64,000 bases of DNA from Cryobacterium cheniae (GCF_004403395.1 NZ_SOGN01000044.1:248446-312445), one strand, 5' to 3'. Counted from the stretch's first letter, positions 1 through 12,009 are shown. Made by a program: numbers and translations. Notes: generated by a model not told the origin, from the letters alone.

Positions 1-668
1 CACTGGCCGGCACCGTCCACCGGGTAGGCCTTCTGCAGGCCGTCGACGAGGCCCTGCAGGTTATCGTGGAGGGCCAGCGTCATGGACTGCGTGTCCTCCC
101 CCGCGGCGACCGGGAACGGCTCGCCGACGGCGAAACGGACGGGCACGCCGAAAACCTCGCGCAGGACCGGCTTGTGGTTCTTGGTGAGCACCCGGTGCCC
201 GCCCCACACCGCGATCGGGATCACCGGAACCCCGGCCTCGGCCGCCATCCGGATGGCACCCGACTTCAGCTCGCGCACGGTGAAGGAGGTGTTCACGCCG
301 CCTTCCGGGAACACGCCGAGCAGTTCGCCCGCCCGCAGAGCGGTCACCGCCTGACCGTAGGCCTCCGCTCCGGCCTTCATGTCGACCGAGATGTGCCGCA
401 TGCCGCGCAGCAGCACGCCGACGAGCTTCTGGTCGAACGCGCCCTTCTTGGCCATGAAACGGATGTGACGGCGGTTCTTGTGCCACAGCATCCACTCGAC
501 CAGGGCGAAGTCCATGTAGCCGAAGTGGGTGATCGCCAGCACCGCTCCCCCGGCGTCCGGCAGATTTTTCAGACCGGTCACCGATGGCTTCAGCCGCAGC
601 AGGCCGAACACGGCCCGCCCGGCCAGAATCGCCGTGGTGTACAGAGGTTCGCGCGTGCCTGTGCTCAT
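1..668 (-). CDS. Lysophospholipid (1-acyl-glycerol-3-phosphate type) acyltransferase, C-terminus cut by window edge
   Basis: Reading the minus strand from an ATG at 668 gives 222 codons that run off the left edge, so the C-terminus is missing. The protein begins MSTGTREPLYTT. It has the acyltransferase core: a His-x4-Asp motif as THFGYMDF at residues 47-54 (H48, D53), FPEG at 120-123, and the block VPVIPIAVWG near 148-157. The usual Asn before the catalytic His is Thr, and the usual Ser is Gly, a common variation in actinobacterial paralogues. By family it would acylate a lysophospholipid or related glycolipid at the inner membrane face. It is divergent from the UvrA-like gene, with 118 bases between the two starts. 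A second, more canonical acyltransferase lies at 34056-34745. The substrate cannot be told from sequence. Confidence 0.85.
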   Translation of the reverse strand, partial: MSTGTREPLYTTAILAGRAVFGLLRLKPSVTGLKNLPDAGGAVLAITHFGYMDFALVEWMLWHKNRRHIRFMAKKGAFDQKLVGVLLRGMRHISVDMKAGAEAYGQAVTALRAGELLGVFPEGGVNTSFTVRELKSGAIRMAAEAGVPVIPIAVWGGHRVLTKNHKPVLREVFGVPVRFAVGEPFPVAAGEDTQSMTLALHDNLQGLVDGLQKAYPVDGAGQ

Positions 669-786
669 ACCTCAAGGCTACGACCTGCATGGGGGAATTC
701 GCTCTCAACGCGGCGCTTACCCCAGGCATAAACTCCACTGACACTGGATTCATCGACGACGGCACCGGCCACCAGAGGGAGACACG

Positions 787-3180
<2,394 letters not shown>

Positions 3181-3202
3181 CGGCGGCGGCTCGCTCCGAA
3201 CG

Positions 3203-3279
3203 AATTCGACGGAGATTTTGGCCGTATCGCCCTTGAACAGGTCCGAAAGGCCGATTTTCGACAAGATCTCCGTCGAATT
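3203..3279. repeat. Long-armed inverted repeat between convergent genes
   Basis: Arms at 3203-3220 (AATTCGACGGAGATTTTG) and 3262-3279 are reverse complements over 18 bases with one mismatch, and 41 bases separate them. The pair lies in the gap between the converging uvrA-like and dnaE genes. There is no T-tract, so this is not a standard intrinsic terminator, although a hairpin in RNA could still stop or protect transcripts from both sides. The right arm also holds a short internal TTCGAC/GTCGAA repeat. Confidence 0.75.
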
Positions 3280-3294
3280 GGTTCACTCACTCGG

Positions 3295-6200
3295 CTAGGT
3301 CAGGCAGTTGGGCCCGAGCAGACTCTTGAGTTCCCCGAACAGGTCGGCGCTGATCTTCACCTGGTGGGGCAGTTCGAACACCCGGGCCGTGTGGCCCTTC
3401 ACCAGCTTGAGCCGTACCTCGGAGGTGCCGATGTGGCGGGTGATGACCTCGCCCAGCGCCGTCACGGTGTCGGTCGTCGCCCGGGATTCCGCCAGCGTGA
3501 CGGTCAGCGTGCCGGTGTCGGAGGCCTGGCCGAGCTCGGGCGCGAAGATGCTGTACGCGTGCAGGTTCATCCCGTCGTCGCGCAGGCTCACCCGGCCCCG
3601 CACGACCACGACGGAGTCGCTGATCAGGTCCGGCGAGAACTCTTGATAGGCCTTGCCCATGAACATCACGGCGATCTCCCCGCCGAAGTCCTCGACCTGG
3701 ATGATGCCGTACTGGTTGCCTGACTTCTTCGCGATCCGGTGCTGCACGCTGGTGATCAGTCCGGCGATGGTGACGGTGTCGGCATCCTGGGTCTGCTCGG
3801 ACCCCACCAGGTCCACGATGGTCGTGCTGGCGTGCTTGGCCAGCGGGATCTCGAGCCCGGCCAGCGGATGGTCGGAGACGTAGAGCCCGAGCATGTCCCG
3901 TTCGAGGGCGAGCTTCTCCTTCTTGCTCCATTCGGGACGGTCGGGAACCTGCTCGGTCTCCTGCGGGTCGTCGAAGAGGCTGTCGAAGTCGAAGCCGACC
4001 ATGCCGTGCTGTTCGTCACGTTTGATCTTGACGGCGGATTCGACCGCGGCCTCGTGGATCTCGAACATGGCCCGGCGGGTCGCGCCGAGGGAGTCGAAGG
4101 CGCCGGCCTTGATCAAGGATTCCACAGTGCGTTTGTTGGCCACCGGGATCGGCACCTTGCGCAGGAAGTCGTGGAACGACTCGAACGCGCCCTTCTCCGT
4201 GCGGGCCGCGCGGATGGCGTCGACAACGTTGAAGCCAACATTGCGCACCGCGCCGAGGCCGAAACGGATGTCCGTGCCCACGGCGGCGAAGTAGCCGATC
4301 GATTCGTTCACGTCGGGCGGCAGAACCTGGATGCCCATCCGGCGGCACTCGTTCAGGTACAGTGCGAGCTTGTCGCGGGAGTCGCCGACGCTGGTCAGGA
4401 GCGCGGCCATGTATTCGGCCGGGTATTTAGCCTTGAGGTAGGCGGTCCAGTACGAGAGCACCCCGTAGGCGGCCGAGTGCGCCTTGTTGAAGGCGTAGTC
4501 GGAGAACGGCAGGAGAATGTCCCAGACGGTCTTCACCGCCTCCATGGAGTACCCGTTGGCGACCATTCCGCCGGAGAAGCCCTCGAACTGCTTGTCCAGT
4601 TCCGACTTCTTCTTCTTGCCCATCGCGCGGCGCAGCAGGTCGGCCTGGCCGAGGGAGAACCCGGCCAGCTTCTGCGCGATCGACATGACCTGCTCCTGGT
4701 ACACGATCAGGCCGTAGGTGGTGCCGATGACGTCGGCGAGGGCCTCTTCGAGCTCCGGGTGGATCGGGATGATCTCCTGCTGGCCGGTCTTCCGCAGCGC
4801 GTAGTTGGTGTGCGAGTTGGCGCCCATCGGGCCGGGCCGGTACAGCGCGATGACGGCCGAGATGTCTTCGAAGTTGTCGGGCTTCATCAGGCGCAGCAGC
4901 GACCGCATGGGCCCGCCGTCGAGCTGGAACACCCCGAGCGTGTCGCCGCGGGCGAGCAGCTCGTAGGCGGCCGGGTCCTCGAGGCCGAGCTCCTCGAGCA
5001 CGGGACGGTGGCCACGGTTCACGGCGATGTTATCGAGGGTGTCGTCGATGATGGTGAGGTTGCGCAACCCCAGGAAGTCCATCTTGATCAGGCCGAGGGC
5101 CTCGGAGGCCGGGTAGTCGAACTGCGTGACGACCTGGCCGTCCGCTTCGCGCTTCATGATCGGGATGATGTCGATCAACGGGTCGGAACTCATGATCACG
5201 CCGGCGGCGTGCACGCCCCACTGGCGCTTGAGGTTCTCCAGGCCGAGGGCGGTGTCGAAGACGGTGCGGGCCTCGGGGTCGGACTCGATCACGGCGCGGA
5301 AGTCGGCGGCCTCGCGGTAGCGCGGGTGGTCCTTGTCGAACATGCCGGTCAGCGGCACGTCCTTGCCCATGATCGCCGGCGGCATGGCCTTGGTGAGCTT
5401 GTCGCCCATGCCGAAGGGGAAGCCGAGCACCCGGGACGCGTCTTTCAGCGCCTGCTTCGCCTTGATCGTGCCGTAGGTGACGATTTGGGCGACGCGTTCC
5501 TCGCCGTATTTCTCGGTCACGTAGTGGATGACCTCGCCGCGGCGGCGCTCGTCGAAGTCCACGTCGAAGTCCGGCATGGAGACGCGGTCGGGGTTCAGGA
5601 ACCGTTCGAAGATCAGCCCGTGCACGAGCGGGTCGAGGTCGGTGATGCCCATGGCGTAGGCGACCATCGAGCCGGCGCCCGAGCCGCGGCCGGGACCCAC
5701 CCGGATCCCCTGCTGCCTGGCCCACATGATGAAGTCGGCAACCACGAGGAAGTAGCCGGGGAAGCCCATTTGGATGATGATGCCGATCTCGTAGTCGGCA
5801 CGCTTTCGTACGTCCGCCGGGATGCCGTTCGGGTAGCGCCTGGCCAGCCCGATCTCGTTCTCCTTGACGAACCAGCTTTCTTCGTTCTCCCCCTCCGGGC
5901 AGGGGAACCGGGGCATGTAGTTGGCCTTGGTGTTGAACTCCACCTGGCAGCGCTCGGCGATCAGCAGCGTGTTGTCGCAGGATTCCGGGTGGTCGCGGAA
6001 GAGGTGCCGCATCTGCGCGGCGGTCTTCAGGTAGAACTCGTTCGAGTCGAACTTGAACCGGTTCGGGTCGTCGAGGGTCGACGCCGACTGCACGCAGAGC
6101 AGCGCCGCATGCGCGGTCGCGTCGTGGGCGTGGGTGTAGTGCAGGTCGTTGCTGGCCACCAGCGGGAGCTTCAGCTCGCCGGCCAGTTTGAGCAGGTCCG

Positions 6201-6834
6201 TCATGGTTCGGCGCTCGATGTCGATGCCGTGGTCCATGATCTCGCAGAAGAAGTTTTCCTTGCCGAAGATGTCCTGGAATTCCCCGGCGGCCTTCTTCGC
6301 CTCGTCGTACTGTCCGAGCCGCAGGCGGGTCTGCACCTCGCCACCCACGCACCCGGTGGTGCCGATCAGCCCGCCGGAGAATTCGGCGAGCAGTTCCCGG
6401 TCCATCCGGGGCTTGAAGTAGTACCCCTCCAGGCTGGCCTTGGACGAGAGCCGGAACAGGTTGTGCATGCCGGCGGTGGTCTCGGACAGCAACGTCATGT
6501 GGGTGTACGAACCGGCTCCACCGACGTCGTCGCGGTTCTGGCCGCTGGTGCCCCATCGCACCCGGGTCTTGTCCCGCCGGTTGGTTCCGGGCGTGATGTA
6601 GGCCTCGGTGCCGATGATCGGCTTGATGCCGGCCTCGGTGGCGGTGCGCCAGAAATCGAACGCGCCGAACACATTGCCGTGGTCGGTGATGGCGACCGCC
6701 GGCATCCCCTGTTCGATGGCCGCGTTGATCAGCGGCTTGACGCGCGCGGCGCCGTCGAGCATCGAGTACTCGCTGTGCACGTGCAGGTGCACGAAGGAAT
6801 CCTTCGATCCACCCGACTGATTCTGAGAGGACAA
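3295..6834 (-). CDS. dnaE: DNA polymerase III subunit alpha (replicative)
   Basis: The 1179-residue protein is the catalytic subunit of the replicative polymerase. The N-terminal PHP domain starts with HLHVHSEYS (16-24). The palm carries PDFDVDFD (421-428) and the third catalytic Asp in MDFLGL (D586). The finger, helix-hairpin-helix and C-terminal OB-fold (around QDADTVTIAGLITSVQ) follow in normal order. Length and order match DnaE1 of Actinobacteria, not the mutagenic DnaE2. The start is a TTG with GGAG just upstream. No nearer start leaves the PHP motif intact. It lies 35 bases after the pseudouridine synthase gene, at the end of the long minus-strand run that begins at mraZ, so it may be cotranscribed with lspA and its neighbours. 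Confidence 0.97.
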   Translation of the reverse strand: MSSQNQSGGSKDSFVHLHVHSEYSMLDGAARVKPLINAAIEQGMPAVAITDHGNVFGAFDFWRTATEAGIKPIIGTEAYITPGTNRRDKTRVRWGTSGQNRDDVGGAGSYTHMTLLSETTAGMHNLFRLSSKASLEGYYFKPRMDRELLAEFSGGLIGTTGCVGGEVQTRLRLGQYDEAKKAAGEFQDIFGKENFFCEIMDHGIDIERRTMTDLLKLAGELKLPLVASNDLHYTHAHDATAHAALLCVQSASTLDDPNRFKFDSNEFYLKTAAQMRHLFRDHPESCDNTLLIAERCQVEFNTKANYMPRFPCPEGENEESWFVKENEIGLARRYPNGIPADVRKRADYEIGIIIQMGFPGYFLVVADFIMWARQQGIRVGPGRGSGAGSMVAYAMGITDLDPLVHGLIFERFLNPDRVSMPDFDVDFDERRRGEVIHYVTEKYGEERVAQIVTYGTIKAKQALKDASRVLGFPFGMGDKLTKAMPPAIMGKDVPLTGMFDKDHPRYREAADFRAVIESDPEARTVFDTALGLENLKRQWGVHAAGVIMSSDPLIDIIPIMKREADGQVVTQFDYPASEALGLIKMDFLGLRNLTIIDDTLDNIAVNRGHRPVLEELGLEDPAAYELLARGDTLGVFQLDGGPMRSLLRLMKPDNFEDISAVIALYRPGPMGANSHTNYALRKTGQQEIIPIHPELEEALADVIGTTYGLIVYQEQVMSIAQKLAGFSLGQADLLRRAMGKKKKSELDKQFEGFSGGMVANGYSMEAVKTVWDILLPFSDYAFNKAHSAAYGVLSYWTAYLKAKYPAEYMAALLTSVGDSRDKLALYLNECRRMGIQVLPPDVNESIGYFAAVGTDIRFGLGAVRNVGFNVVDAIRAARTEKGAFESFHDFLRKVPIPVANKRTVESLIKAGAFDSLGATRRAMFEIHEAAVESAVKIKRDEQHGMVGFDFDSLFDDPQETEQVPDRPEWSKKEKLALERDMLGLYVSDHPLAGLEIPLAKHASTTIVDLVGSEQTQDADTVTIAGLITSVQHRIAKKSGNQYGIIQVEDFGGEIAVMFMGKAYQEFSPDLISDSVVVVRGRVSLRDDGMNLHAYSIFAPELGQASDTGTLTVTLAESRATTDTVTALGEVITRHIGTSEVRLKLVKGHTARVFELPHQVKISADLFGELKSLLGPNCLT

Positions 6835-6869
6835 AACGTCTCCGAGGTGTTGGAATTGGGCGCTACAGG

Positions 6870-7790
6870 TCAGAGATCACGCAGCACGTCGAGGGCGTGT
6901 GAGAGGTCGGCCGGGTAGTCGGTGGTGAACGTGACCCATTCCCGGGTGTCCGGGTGGTGGAATGCCAGTTGCTTCGCGTGCAGCCATTGCCGGGTCAGGC
7001 CGAGGCGCGCCGTGATCGAGGGATCGGCGCCGTACATGGCGTCGCCGACGCACGGATGCCGCTGGGCGGCCATGTGCACCCGGATCTGGTGGGTGCGCCC
7101 CGTCTCCAGGTGCACCTCCAGCAGCGACGCCGACGGGAACGCCTCGAGGGTCTCGTAGTGGGTGACGGAATCCTTGCCGCCCGCGATCACCGCGAACTTC
7201 CAGTCGGACCGCGGATGGCGGCCGATCGGGGCGTCGATCGTGCCCGTGCTCGGGTCTGGATGGCCCTGCACCACGGAATGGTAGATCTTCTCGACCTCAC
7301 GGTCGTGGAAGGCCCGCTTGAGCGCCGTGTAGGCGGTCTCCGACTTCGCGACGACCATCAGGCCGCTGGTGCCCGCGTCGAGGCGGTGCACGATCCCGGC
7401 CCGCTCGCTCGCCCCGGAGGTCGCGATGCGGTAGCCCGCCGCGGAGAGCGCGCCGACCACCGTGGGACCGGTCCAGCCCACACTCGGATGCGCGGCGACC
7501 CCGGACGGCTTGTTGATGACCACGATGCTCTCATCGTCGTGCACGATCGTGAGATCCGGCACGGGGATGGGCACGATCGCCAAGGCCTCCTTGGGCTGCC
7601 AGGAGACCTCCAGCCACGCTCCGCCGTGCAGCCGGTCGGATTTGCCGACCACGACCCCGTTCAGGGTGACCCCGCCGGCCTCGCAGACCTCGGCCGCGAA
7701 ACTGCGCGAGAAGCCGAGGAGCTTGGCGATGCCGGCGTCGACGCGGACTCCGGCGAGTCCGTCCGGCAGGGGAAGGGAGCGTGTTTCCAT
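6870..7790 (-). CDS. RluA/RluD family pseudouridine synthase
   Basis: A 306-residue protein with an N-terminal S4 RNA-binding domain (about residues 12-75) and the RluA catalytic domain. The catalytic motif is [10 protein letters not shown], whose Asp makes the adduct with uridine. The supporting motifs [10 protein letters not shown] and [10 protein letters not shown] are also present. By family it isomerises uridines in 23S rRNA, and this position next to lspA is the usual one for the RluD-like enzyme in Gram-positive bacteria. I chose the ATG giving [11 protein letters not shown]. The open frame continues upstream, but only as the shadow of lspA. It begins 8 bases after the lspA stop without a strong ribosome site, which suggests translational coupling. 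Confidence 0.93.
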   Translation of the reverse strand: METRSLPLPDGLAGVRVDAGIAKLLGFSRSFAAEVCEAGGVTLNGVVVGKSDRLHGGAWLEVSWQPKEALAIVPIPVPDLTIVHDDESIVVINKPSGVAAHPSVGWTGPTVVGALSAAGYRIATSGASERAGIVHRLDAGTSGLMVVAKSETAYTALKRAFHDREVEKIYHSVVQGHPDPSTGTIDAPIGRHPRSDWKFAVIAGGKDSVTHYETLEAFPSASLLEVHLETGRTHQIRVHMAAQRHPCVGDAMYGADPSITARLGLTRQWLHAKQLAFHHPDTREWVTFTTDYPADLSHALDVLRDL

Positions 7791-7798
7791 GGCGAGAA

Positions 7799-8356
7799 TC
7801 AGGGTGCTATCTGGGTGGGGGTGGACTCGGACGGGTCCGAGGCGTCGGCGCGCTGGCCATCGAGGCCGATCCCGCGGATGGTCAGGTACATGAAGATGAC
7901 CATGCTCGACACGATCGCCATGTCGGCAACGTTGTAGATGGCGGGGATCAACCACGGCGTGGAGATGAAGTCGATCACGTGGCCGAGGCCGAAGGACGGC
8001 TCCCGCAGCAGGCGGTCGGTGAGATTGCCGAGCACGCCACCGAGCAGGAGCCCGAAGACCACAGACCAGGCCAGCGAACGGATGCGGCCGGCGAACCAGA
8101 CGATGAGGACCACCACGGCCACGGCGATGATGGAGAAGATCCACGTCATGCCGGCTGCCATCGAAAAAGCAGCGCCCGGGTTCCGGACGAAGTGCATTTG
8201 CAGCACGTCACCCAGAACCCGGACGATGTCACCCTCGGCCAGCCTGCTGACGACGAGGTACTTGCTGATCTGATCCAGCGCGTAGATCCCCGCGGCGACG
8301 ACGGCCAGGAGGATCAACGCACCGGGGCGCTTCTTCGTTCGGACCTTATGCGCCAA
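7799..8356 (-). CDS. lspA: Lipoprotein signal peptidase II
   Basis: The 185-residue integral membrane protein has four hydrophobic segments and the LspA motifs: RNPGAAFS (about 58-65), [10 protein letters not shown] with catalytic D114, and YNVADMAI with catalytic D145. It removes signal peptides from diacylglyceryl-modified prolipoproteins, such as the sugar-binding lipoprotein at 60114-61415. The start appears to be a TTG ([10 protein letters not shown] in the genetic code, Met in the protein) that overlaps the end of divIVA by 11 bases. No better placed start lies upstream of the first membrane segment. The overlap implies coupling to divIVA translation. Confidence 0.95.
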   Translation of the reverse strand: MAHKVRTKKRPGALILLAVVAAGIYALDQISKYLVVSRLAEGDIVRVLGDVLQMHFVRNPGAAFSMAAGMTWIFSIIAVAVVVLIVWFAGRIRSLAWSVVFGLLLGGVLGNLTDRLLREPSFGLGHVIDFISTPWLIPAIYNVADMAIVSSMVIFMYLTIRGIGLDGQRADASDPSESTPTQIAP

Positions 8357-8966
8357 AGCTCTGGAAGCTCGGCTTCGCGGCGTTGCTCGACTCGACCGGC
8401 GACGTGGCGTCGAGCTCGTGAAGCTGCGTCTCGATGTAGCTCTTCAGCTTCTGGCGGTACTCGCGCTCGAAGGTGCGCAGGTCGTCGATCTTGCCTTCCA
8501 GGACGGAACGTTCCTGGTCGAGGATGGTGACCTGAGCGCGCTGCTTGGCCTCAGCCTCGGCAACGAGACGGGCGGCGGTGGCGTGTCCTTCGGCGATGAG
8601 GGCATCGCGCTTCTCGGCACCCTCCTTGACGTGCTCCTCGTGCAGGCGGCGGGCCAGCTGGAGAAGGTTGGTCGTGCCGGCGGTCTCGTCGACGGGCTCG
8701 GCGACGACCGGGGCGGCAATGGCGACGGGAGCCACGACGGGCTCCGCGACGACCTCGGGTGCCGGTGCGGCCTCGGCTGCGACGGCCGGCTCGCTCGCGC
8801 TGCCGGAGCTGACCCGGGCCTTGAGCTCCTCGTTCTCTGCCGTCAGTCGGCGAAGTTCGACGACGACCTCGTCGAGGAAGTCATCGACCTCGTCCTGATC
8901 GTATCCTTCACGAAACTTAGTCGACTGGAACCGCTTGTTGACTACATCTTCCGGAGTTAGCGCCAT
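8346..8966 (-). CDS. wag31: DivIVA/Wag31 polar growth protein
   Basis: The 206-residue protein starts with the DivIVA signature MALTPEDVVNKRFQ. A membrane-binding N-terminal segment and a coiled coil follow (EVDDFLDEVVVELRRL), then an Ala/Pro/Val-rich linker (about 60-100) and a second long coiled coil (about 105-180). In Actinobacteria this protein marks the cell poles and directs peptidoglycan synthesis there. It is essential in mycobacteria and is regulated by Ser/Thr kinases. A PASTA kinase is present at 30255-32204. The gene follows sepF and yggT in the standard order, and 144 bases separate it from yggT, so it may have its own promoter. Confidence 0.96.
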   Translation of the reverse strand: MALTPEDVVNKRFQSTKFREGYDQDEVDDFLDEVVVELRRLTAENEELKARVSSGSASEPAVAAEAAPAPEVVAEPVVAPVAIAAPVVAEPVDETAGTTNLLQLARRLHEEHVKEGAEKRDALIAEGHATAARLVAEAEAKQRAQVTILDQERSVLEGKIDDLRTFEREYRQKLKSYIETQLHELDATSPVESSNAAKPSFQSFGA

Positions 8967-9110
8967 GGCTTTCCACCCTTAAAACTCGAGTTGCGAACAA
9001 TCTGATTGCGTTCAACCAACGCTATCAAGCTCCGACGCATAGTCGGACCGCGTCAGCCCAGTTCGCCGTCGCACCAGAATACATGCCTGGTGCGGGGCGA
9101 GGGGTATCGG

Positions 9111-9407
9111 TCAGCGCATGAGCCCTGTGATCGACATGCCGACGATGACGCAGAGCATGGTGATGCTCCAGCCGAAGTCGAAGGCGATCGGACCGACACG
9201 AAGCGGCGGCAGGAGCCGCCGGAAGAACTTGATCGGCGGGTCGGTCAGGGAGTATGCCAACTCGGTCACGACGAGGAGGAAACCCTGCGGCCGCCAGGAC
9301 CGGTTGACGCTGCGCACGAGGTCGATGATGAATCGGCCCCACATCACGAAGAAGTAGAGCAGGAGGGCGTAGTAGGCGATCGTACCGATCAGGCTGACGA
9401 CGAACAC
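9111..9407 (-). CDS. yggT: YggT family membrane protein
   Basis: A small protein of 98 residues with two hydrophobic stretches (about 3-25 and 70-95) and the family segment PPIKFFRRLLPPLRVG between them. The biochemical role of YggT proteins is not settled. The conserved position between sepF and divIVA suggests a part in division or the membrane. The start is a GTG, 8 bases after the sepF stop, so translation probably depends on sepF. Confidence 0.9.
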   Translation of the reverse strand: MFVVSLIGTIAYYALLLYFFVMWGRFIIDLVRSVNRSWRPQGFLLVVTELAYSLTDPPIKFFRRLLPPLRVGPIAFDFGWSITMLCVIVGMSITGLMR

Positions 9408-9415
9408 GACGCTAG

Positions 9416-9982
9416 CTACGACTGCGCGAAGAAGGACGCCTCGGCTTCGGAGTCCTCCGCGGCATTGTCGCCGGACACGACAACGTGGGACGGGGAAAGC
9501 AGGAAGACCTTGGCCGTGACGCGCTCGATCTTGCCGTACAGACCCTGGGAGAGACCGCTGGCGAAGTCGATCAGGCGGCGCGCGTCGGCGTCGCTCATTT
9601 GGGACAGGTTGATGATGACCGGGATTCCATCGCGGAAGGATTCCGCGATCACCTGGGCGTCCTTGTACTGGCGCGGGTGGACGGTGAGGATTTCATTCAT
9701 GTCTGAGGCAGCCACATTCTTGGGAGCGGAGGTCTTGCGCAGGGGTGTCACCGGTGCGCGACCGGCCGAGGCGGATGCGCCGGCCGAGTGCGACGACGAC
9801 GCGGTCGACGCGGCGTGCGAAGAATTCGGGGCGGAGTGGGGCGCTGCGGCTTTCGCCGCCGCAGCGGTAGACGCCGTCGAGTGAGGGGCCGTCGACGCGG
9901 GCGCAGCAGCGGGCGCCTCGTACTCGAGTTCCTCGTCTGCCAGACCCAGGTAAACCATGGTCTTCTTGAGCGGGTTGGACAT
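9416..9982 (-). CDS. sepF: Cell division protein SepF
   Basis: The 188-residue protein begins [14 protein letters not shown], the amphipathic membrane-binding end. A disordered Ala/Ser/Pro/His linker follows (about 22-85), then the globular SepF domain (about 90-175) with [19 protein letters not shown] and [10 protein letters not shown]. In Actinobacteria, which lack FtsA and ZipA, SepF is the main membrane anchor for FtsZ. The ATG follows a strong ribosome site (GGAGGTCGAG). It sits 35 bases after yggS in the ftsZ-yggS-sepF-yggT-divIVA run. Confidence 0.96.
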   Translation of the reverse strand: MSNPLKKTMVYLGLADEELEYEAPAAAPASTAPHSTASTAAAAKAAAPHSAPNSSHAASTASSSHSAGASASAGRAPVTPLRKTSAPKNVAASDMNEILTVHPRQYKDAQVIAESFRDGIPVIINLSQMSDADARRLIDFASGLSQGLYGKIERVTAKVFLLSPSHVVVSGDNAAEDSEAEASFFAQS

Positions 9983-10017
9983 CTCGACCTCCGTGTTGGT
10001 GACTCTACTTATACAGA

Positions 10018-10713
10018 TTAACCGGGTACCGGGCGATTCCCGGTGATTGCTGTGCCAATTCGAAGGTGTGTCGCCCCTTCGACGATCGCCTCCGCGTAGT
10101 CCTCAGACATGCCCATCGACAGGGATGTCGCGGTCGGGGCGAGCCGCTGGATCTGCTCACCCAGATCGCGGACCCGGGCGAAGGCCCGGCGCGGTTCGGC
10201 ACCGAGAGGAGCCACCGCCATCAGCCCGAGCAACCGCAGTCCGGCCGTGGACAGCACTTGCTCGACGAGCGGGTGCAGGTCCCCCGGTGCCACTCCGCCG
10301 CGACCGGGGTCATCCGTCAGATTCACCTGCACGAAGCAGTCGACGACGGATTCCTCCGATCGCAGCGCATCAACCAGCGATCCACGATCCACGGAGTGGA
10401 TGACATCGGCGTAGGCCCGCACCAGCCTGGCCTTCTTCCCCTGCACCTGGCCCACGAAATGCCAGGTGAGGTCGAGGCCGGCCAGGGCGGAGGCCTTGGC
10501 CTGCGCTTCCTGGTGGCGACTTTCCCCGAATTCCCGCACGCCGAGGGCGGCGAGTTCCTCGAGCAGCGAGACGGGCTGGAACTTGGTCACGACGATCGTC
10601 GTGAGAAGCGCCGGGTCGCGCCCGGCGGCGACGGCCGCGGCGGCGATCCCGCCCTGAACGGCGGTCAACCGCGCCGCGAGGCCGTCCGGTCCGGGCACGC
10701 CCGAAGCGTTCAT
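10018..10713 (-). CDS. yggS: YggS family PLP-binding protein
   Basis: A 231-residue member of the single-domain alanine-racemase-fold family that keeps free pyridoxal phosphate in balance (YggS/PLPBP). The PLP lysine lies in [10 protein letters not shown]. The motifs [12 protein letters not shown] and [12 protein letters not shown] are present and so is RIGTAITG at the C-terminus. The usual FGEN is FGES here. I prefer the ATG giving MNASGVPG because GAGGG lies 7 bases upstream. An in-frame ATG at 10731 would add six residues. It follows ftsZ after 34 bases. In many Actinobacteria a polyphenol-oxidase-like yfiH gene lies between these two, and it is absent here. Confidence 0.93.
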   Translation of the reverse strand: MNASGVPGPDGLAARLTAVQGGIAAAAVAAGRDPALLTTIVVTKFQPVSLLEELAALGVREFGESRHQEAQAKASALAGLDLTWHFVGQVQGKKARLVRAYADVIHSVDRGSLVDALRSEESVVDCFVQVNLTDDPGRGGVAPGDLHPLVEQVLSTAGLRLLGLMAVAPLGAEPRRAFARVRDLGEQIQRLAPTATSLSMGMSEDYAEAIVEGATHLRIGTAITGNRPVPG

Positions 10714-10747
10714 CTCGCTGCCCTCGGCCATCTCGCTGCTGAGCGCA

Positions 10748-11926
10748 CTACTTGAGGAAGTCCGGGATGTCCAGGTCGTCCGGGTCTTCCTCGAAGGCCG
10801 GGTCCGCGACGGCCGCACCGGGCTCAACGCCGGACCAGACCGACGATGCCGGGGAATCCGCGTAGGGAGCAGAGTCGTTCGCGCCGGTCGCCGCGGCGCC
10901 CGTCGTGCCCGCTCCGGCCGCGACACCGGCCGCGACGAGGTCCGCTCGGCGCACCTCGACGGCCTTGGCGCCGGGCTCGCCGCCGTCGAATCCGGCAGCG
11001 ATGACGGTGACCCGCACCTCGTCGCCCAGGGTGTCGTCGATGACGGCACCGAAGATGATGTTGGCTTCCGGGTGAACAGCTTCCTGCACCAGTCGCGCGG
11101 CGTCGTTGATCTCGAAGATTCCGAGGTTGGAGCCACCCTGGATCGAGAGCAGCACCCCGTGGGCGCCGTCGATCGACGCCTCGAGCAGCGGGGAAGCGAC
11201 GGCCAGTTCGGCCGCCTTGATGGCGCGGTCGGCACCGCGGGACGAGCCGATGCCCATCAGCGCGGAGCCGGCGCCCTGCATGACCGACTTGACGTCGGCG
11301 AAGTCGAGGTTGATCAAGCCGGGGGTGGTGATCAGGTCGGTGATGCCCTGCACGCCGGCGAGAAGAACCTGGTCTGCCGTGGCGAAGGCCTCCAGCATGC
11401 TGATTCCGCGGTCGCTGATCTCCAGCAGACGGTCGTTGGGCACGACGATGAGGGTGTCGACCTCGTTCTTGAGGGAGGCGACGCCGGCCTCGGCCTGAGC
11501 CTGGCGACGCTTGCCCTCGAAACCGAAGGGCTTGGTGACGACACCGATGGTGAGCGCGCCGATGGACTTGGCGATGCGGGCGACGACCGGCGCACCGCCG
11601 GTGCCCGTTCCACCACCCTCGCCGGCCGTGACGAAGACCATGTCCGCGCCGGCCAGGGCCTCTTCGATTTCTTCGGCGTGGTCCTCGGCGGCGCGGCGGC
11701 CGACCTCAGGATCGGCGCCGGCGCCGAGGCCGCGGGTGAGATCGCGGCCCACGTCGAGTTTGACGTCGGCGTCGCTCATGAGCAGCGCCTGGGCATCCGT
11801 GTTGATGGCGATGAACTCGACTCCGCGGAGGCCGAGCTCGATCATGCGGTTGACGGCGTTGACACCGCCGCCACCGATTCCAACAACCTTGATGACTGCG
11901 AGGTAGTTCTGATTTGTTGTTGACAC
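10748..11926 (-). CDS. ftsZ: Cell division GTPase FtsZ
   Basis: The 392-residue tubulin homologue forms the division ring. The GTP-binding signature GGGTGTG is at 104-110. The N-terminal [12 protein letters not shown] loop and the T7 loop region [11 protein letters not shown] are intact. After a Gly/Ala-rich linker (about 325-380) the C-terminal tail is [10 protein letters not shown], the peptide that binds SepF and FtsW in Actinobacteria. The start is GTG, with GGAGG about 7 bases upstream. The 130-base gap to ftsQ is AT-richer than its surroundings and carries a repeated 10-mer, so ftsZ probably has its own promoter as well as read-through from the dcw cluster. Confidence 0.98.
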   Translation of the reverse strand: MSTTNQNYLAVIKVVGIGGGGVNAVNRMIELGLRGVEFIAINTDAQALLMSDADVKLDVGRDLTRGLGAGADPEVGRRAAEDHAEEIEEALAGADMVFVTAGEGGGTGTGGAPVVARIAKSIGALTIGVVTKPFGFEGKRRQAQAEAGVASLKNEVDTLIVVPNDRLLEISDRGISMLEAFATADQVLLAGVQGITDLITTPGLINLDFADVKSVMQGAGSALMGIGSSRGADRAIKAAELAVASPLLEASIDGAHGVLLSIQGGSNLGIFEINDAARLVQEAVHPEANIIFGAVIDDTLGDEVRVTVIAAGFDGGEPGAKAVEVRRADLVAAGVAAGAGTTGAAATGANDSAPYADSPASSVWSGVEPGAAVADPAFEEDPDDLDIPDFLK

Positions 11927-11963
11927 GTCCGGCCTCCGGTGGAACCCTAAACCTCTTGTCGAA

Positions 11964-12009
11964 GTTTAAAGTTATGCTGAGTATGCAATTCCTGTTTAGA
12001 AAGTTATGC
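11964..12009 (-). promoter_or_regulatory. AT-rich repeat pair upstream of ftsZ (possible promoter/regulator region)
   Basis: In the 130-base ftsQ-ftsZ gap the plus-strand 10-mer AAAGTTATGC occurs at 11968-11977 and again at 12000-12009, each preceded by a GTTTA-like stretch. Read toward ftsZ this is GCATAACTTT twice, 32 bases apart, or about three helical turns. I could not assign a convincing -35/-10 pair. The regulatory role is an inference from position, spacing and local AT richness. Confidence 0.35.

Noticed and set aside
3739-6918. 1059-codon open frame on the plus strand, antisense to dnaE
   Set aside because: It is the mirror of a strongly conserved gene. Its translation is rich in Gly, Val, Asp and His with no known motif, as expected from high-GC codon bias.
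9031-9093. Two small hairpins (9031-9047 and 9071-9093) between yggT and divIVA
   Set aside because: Stems of 6-7 bp without T-tracts occur by chance at this GC content.
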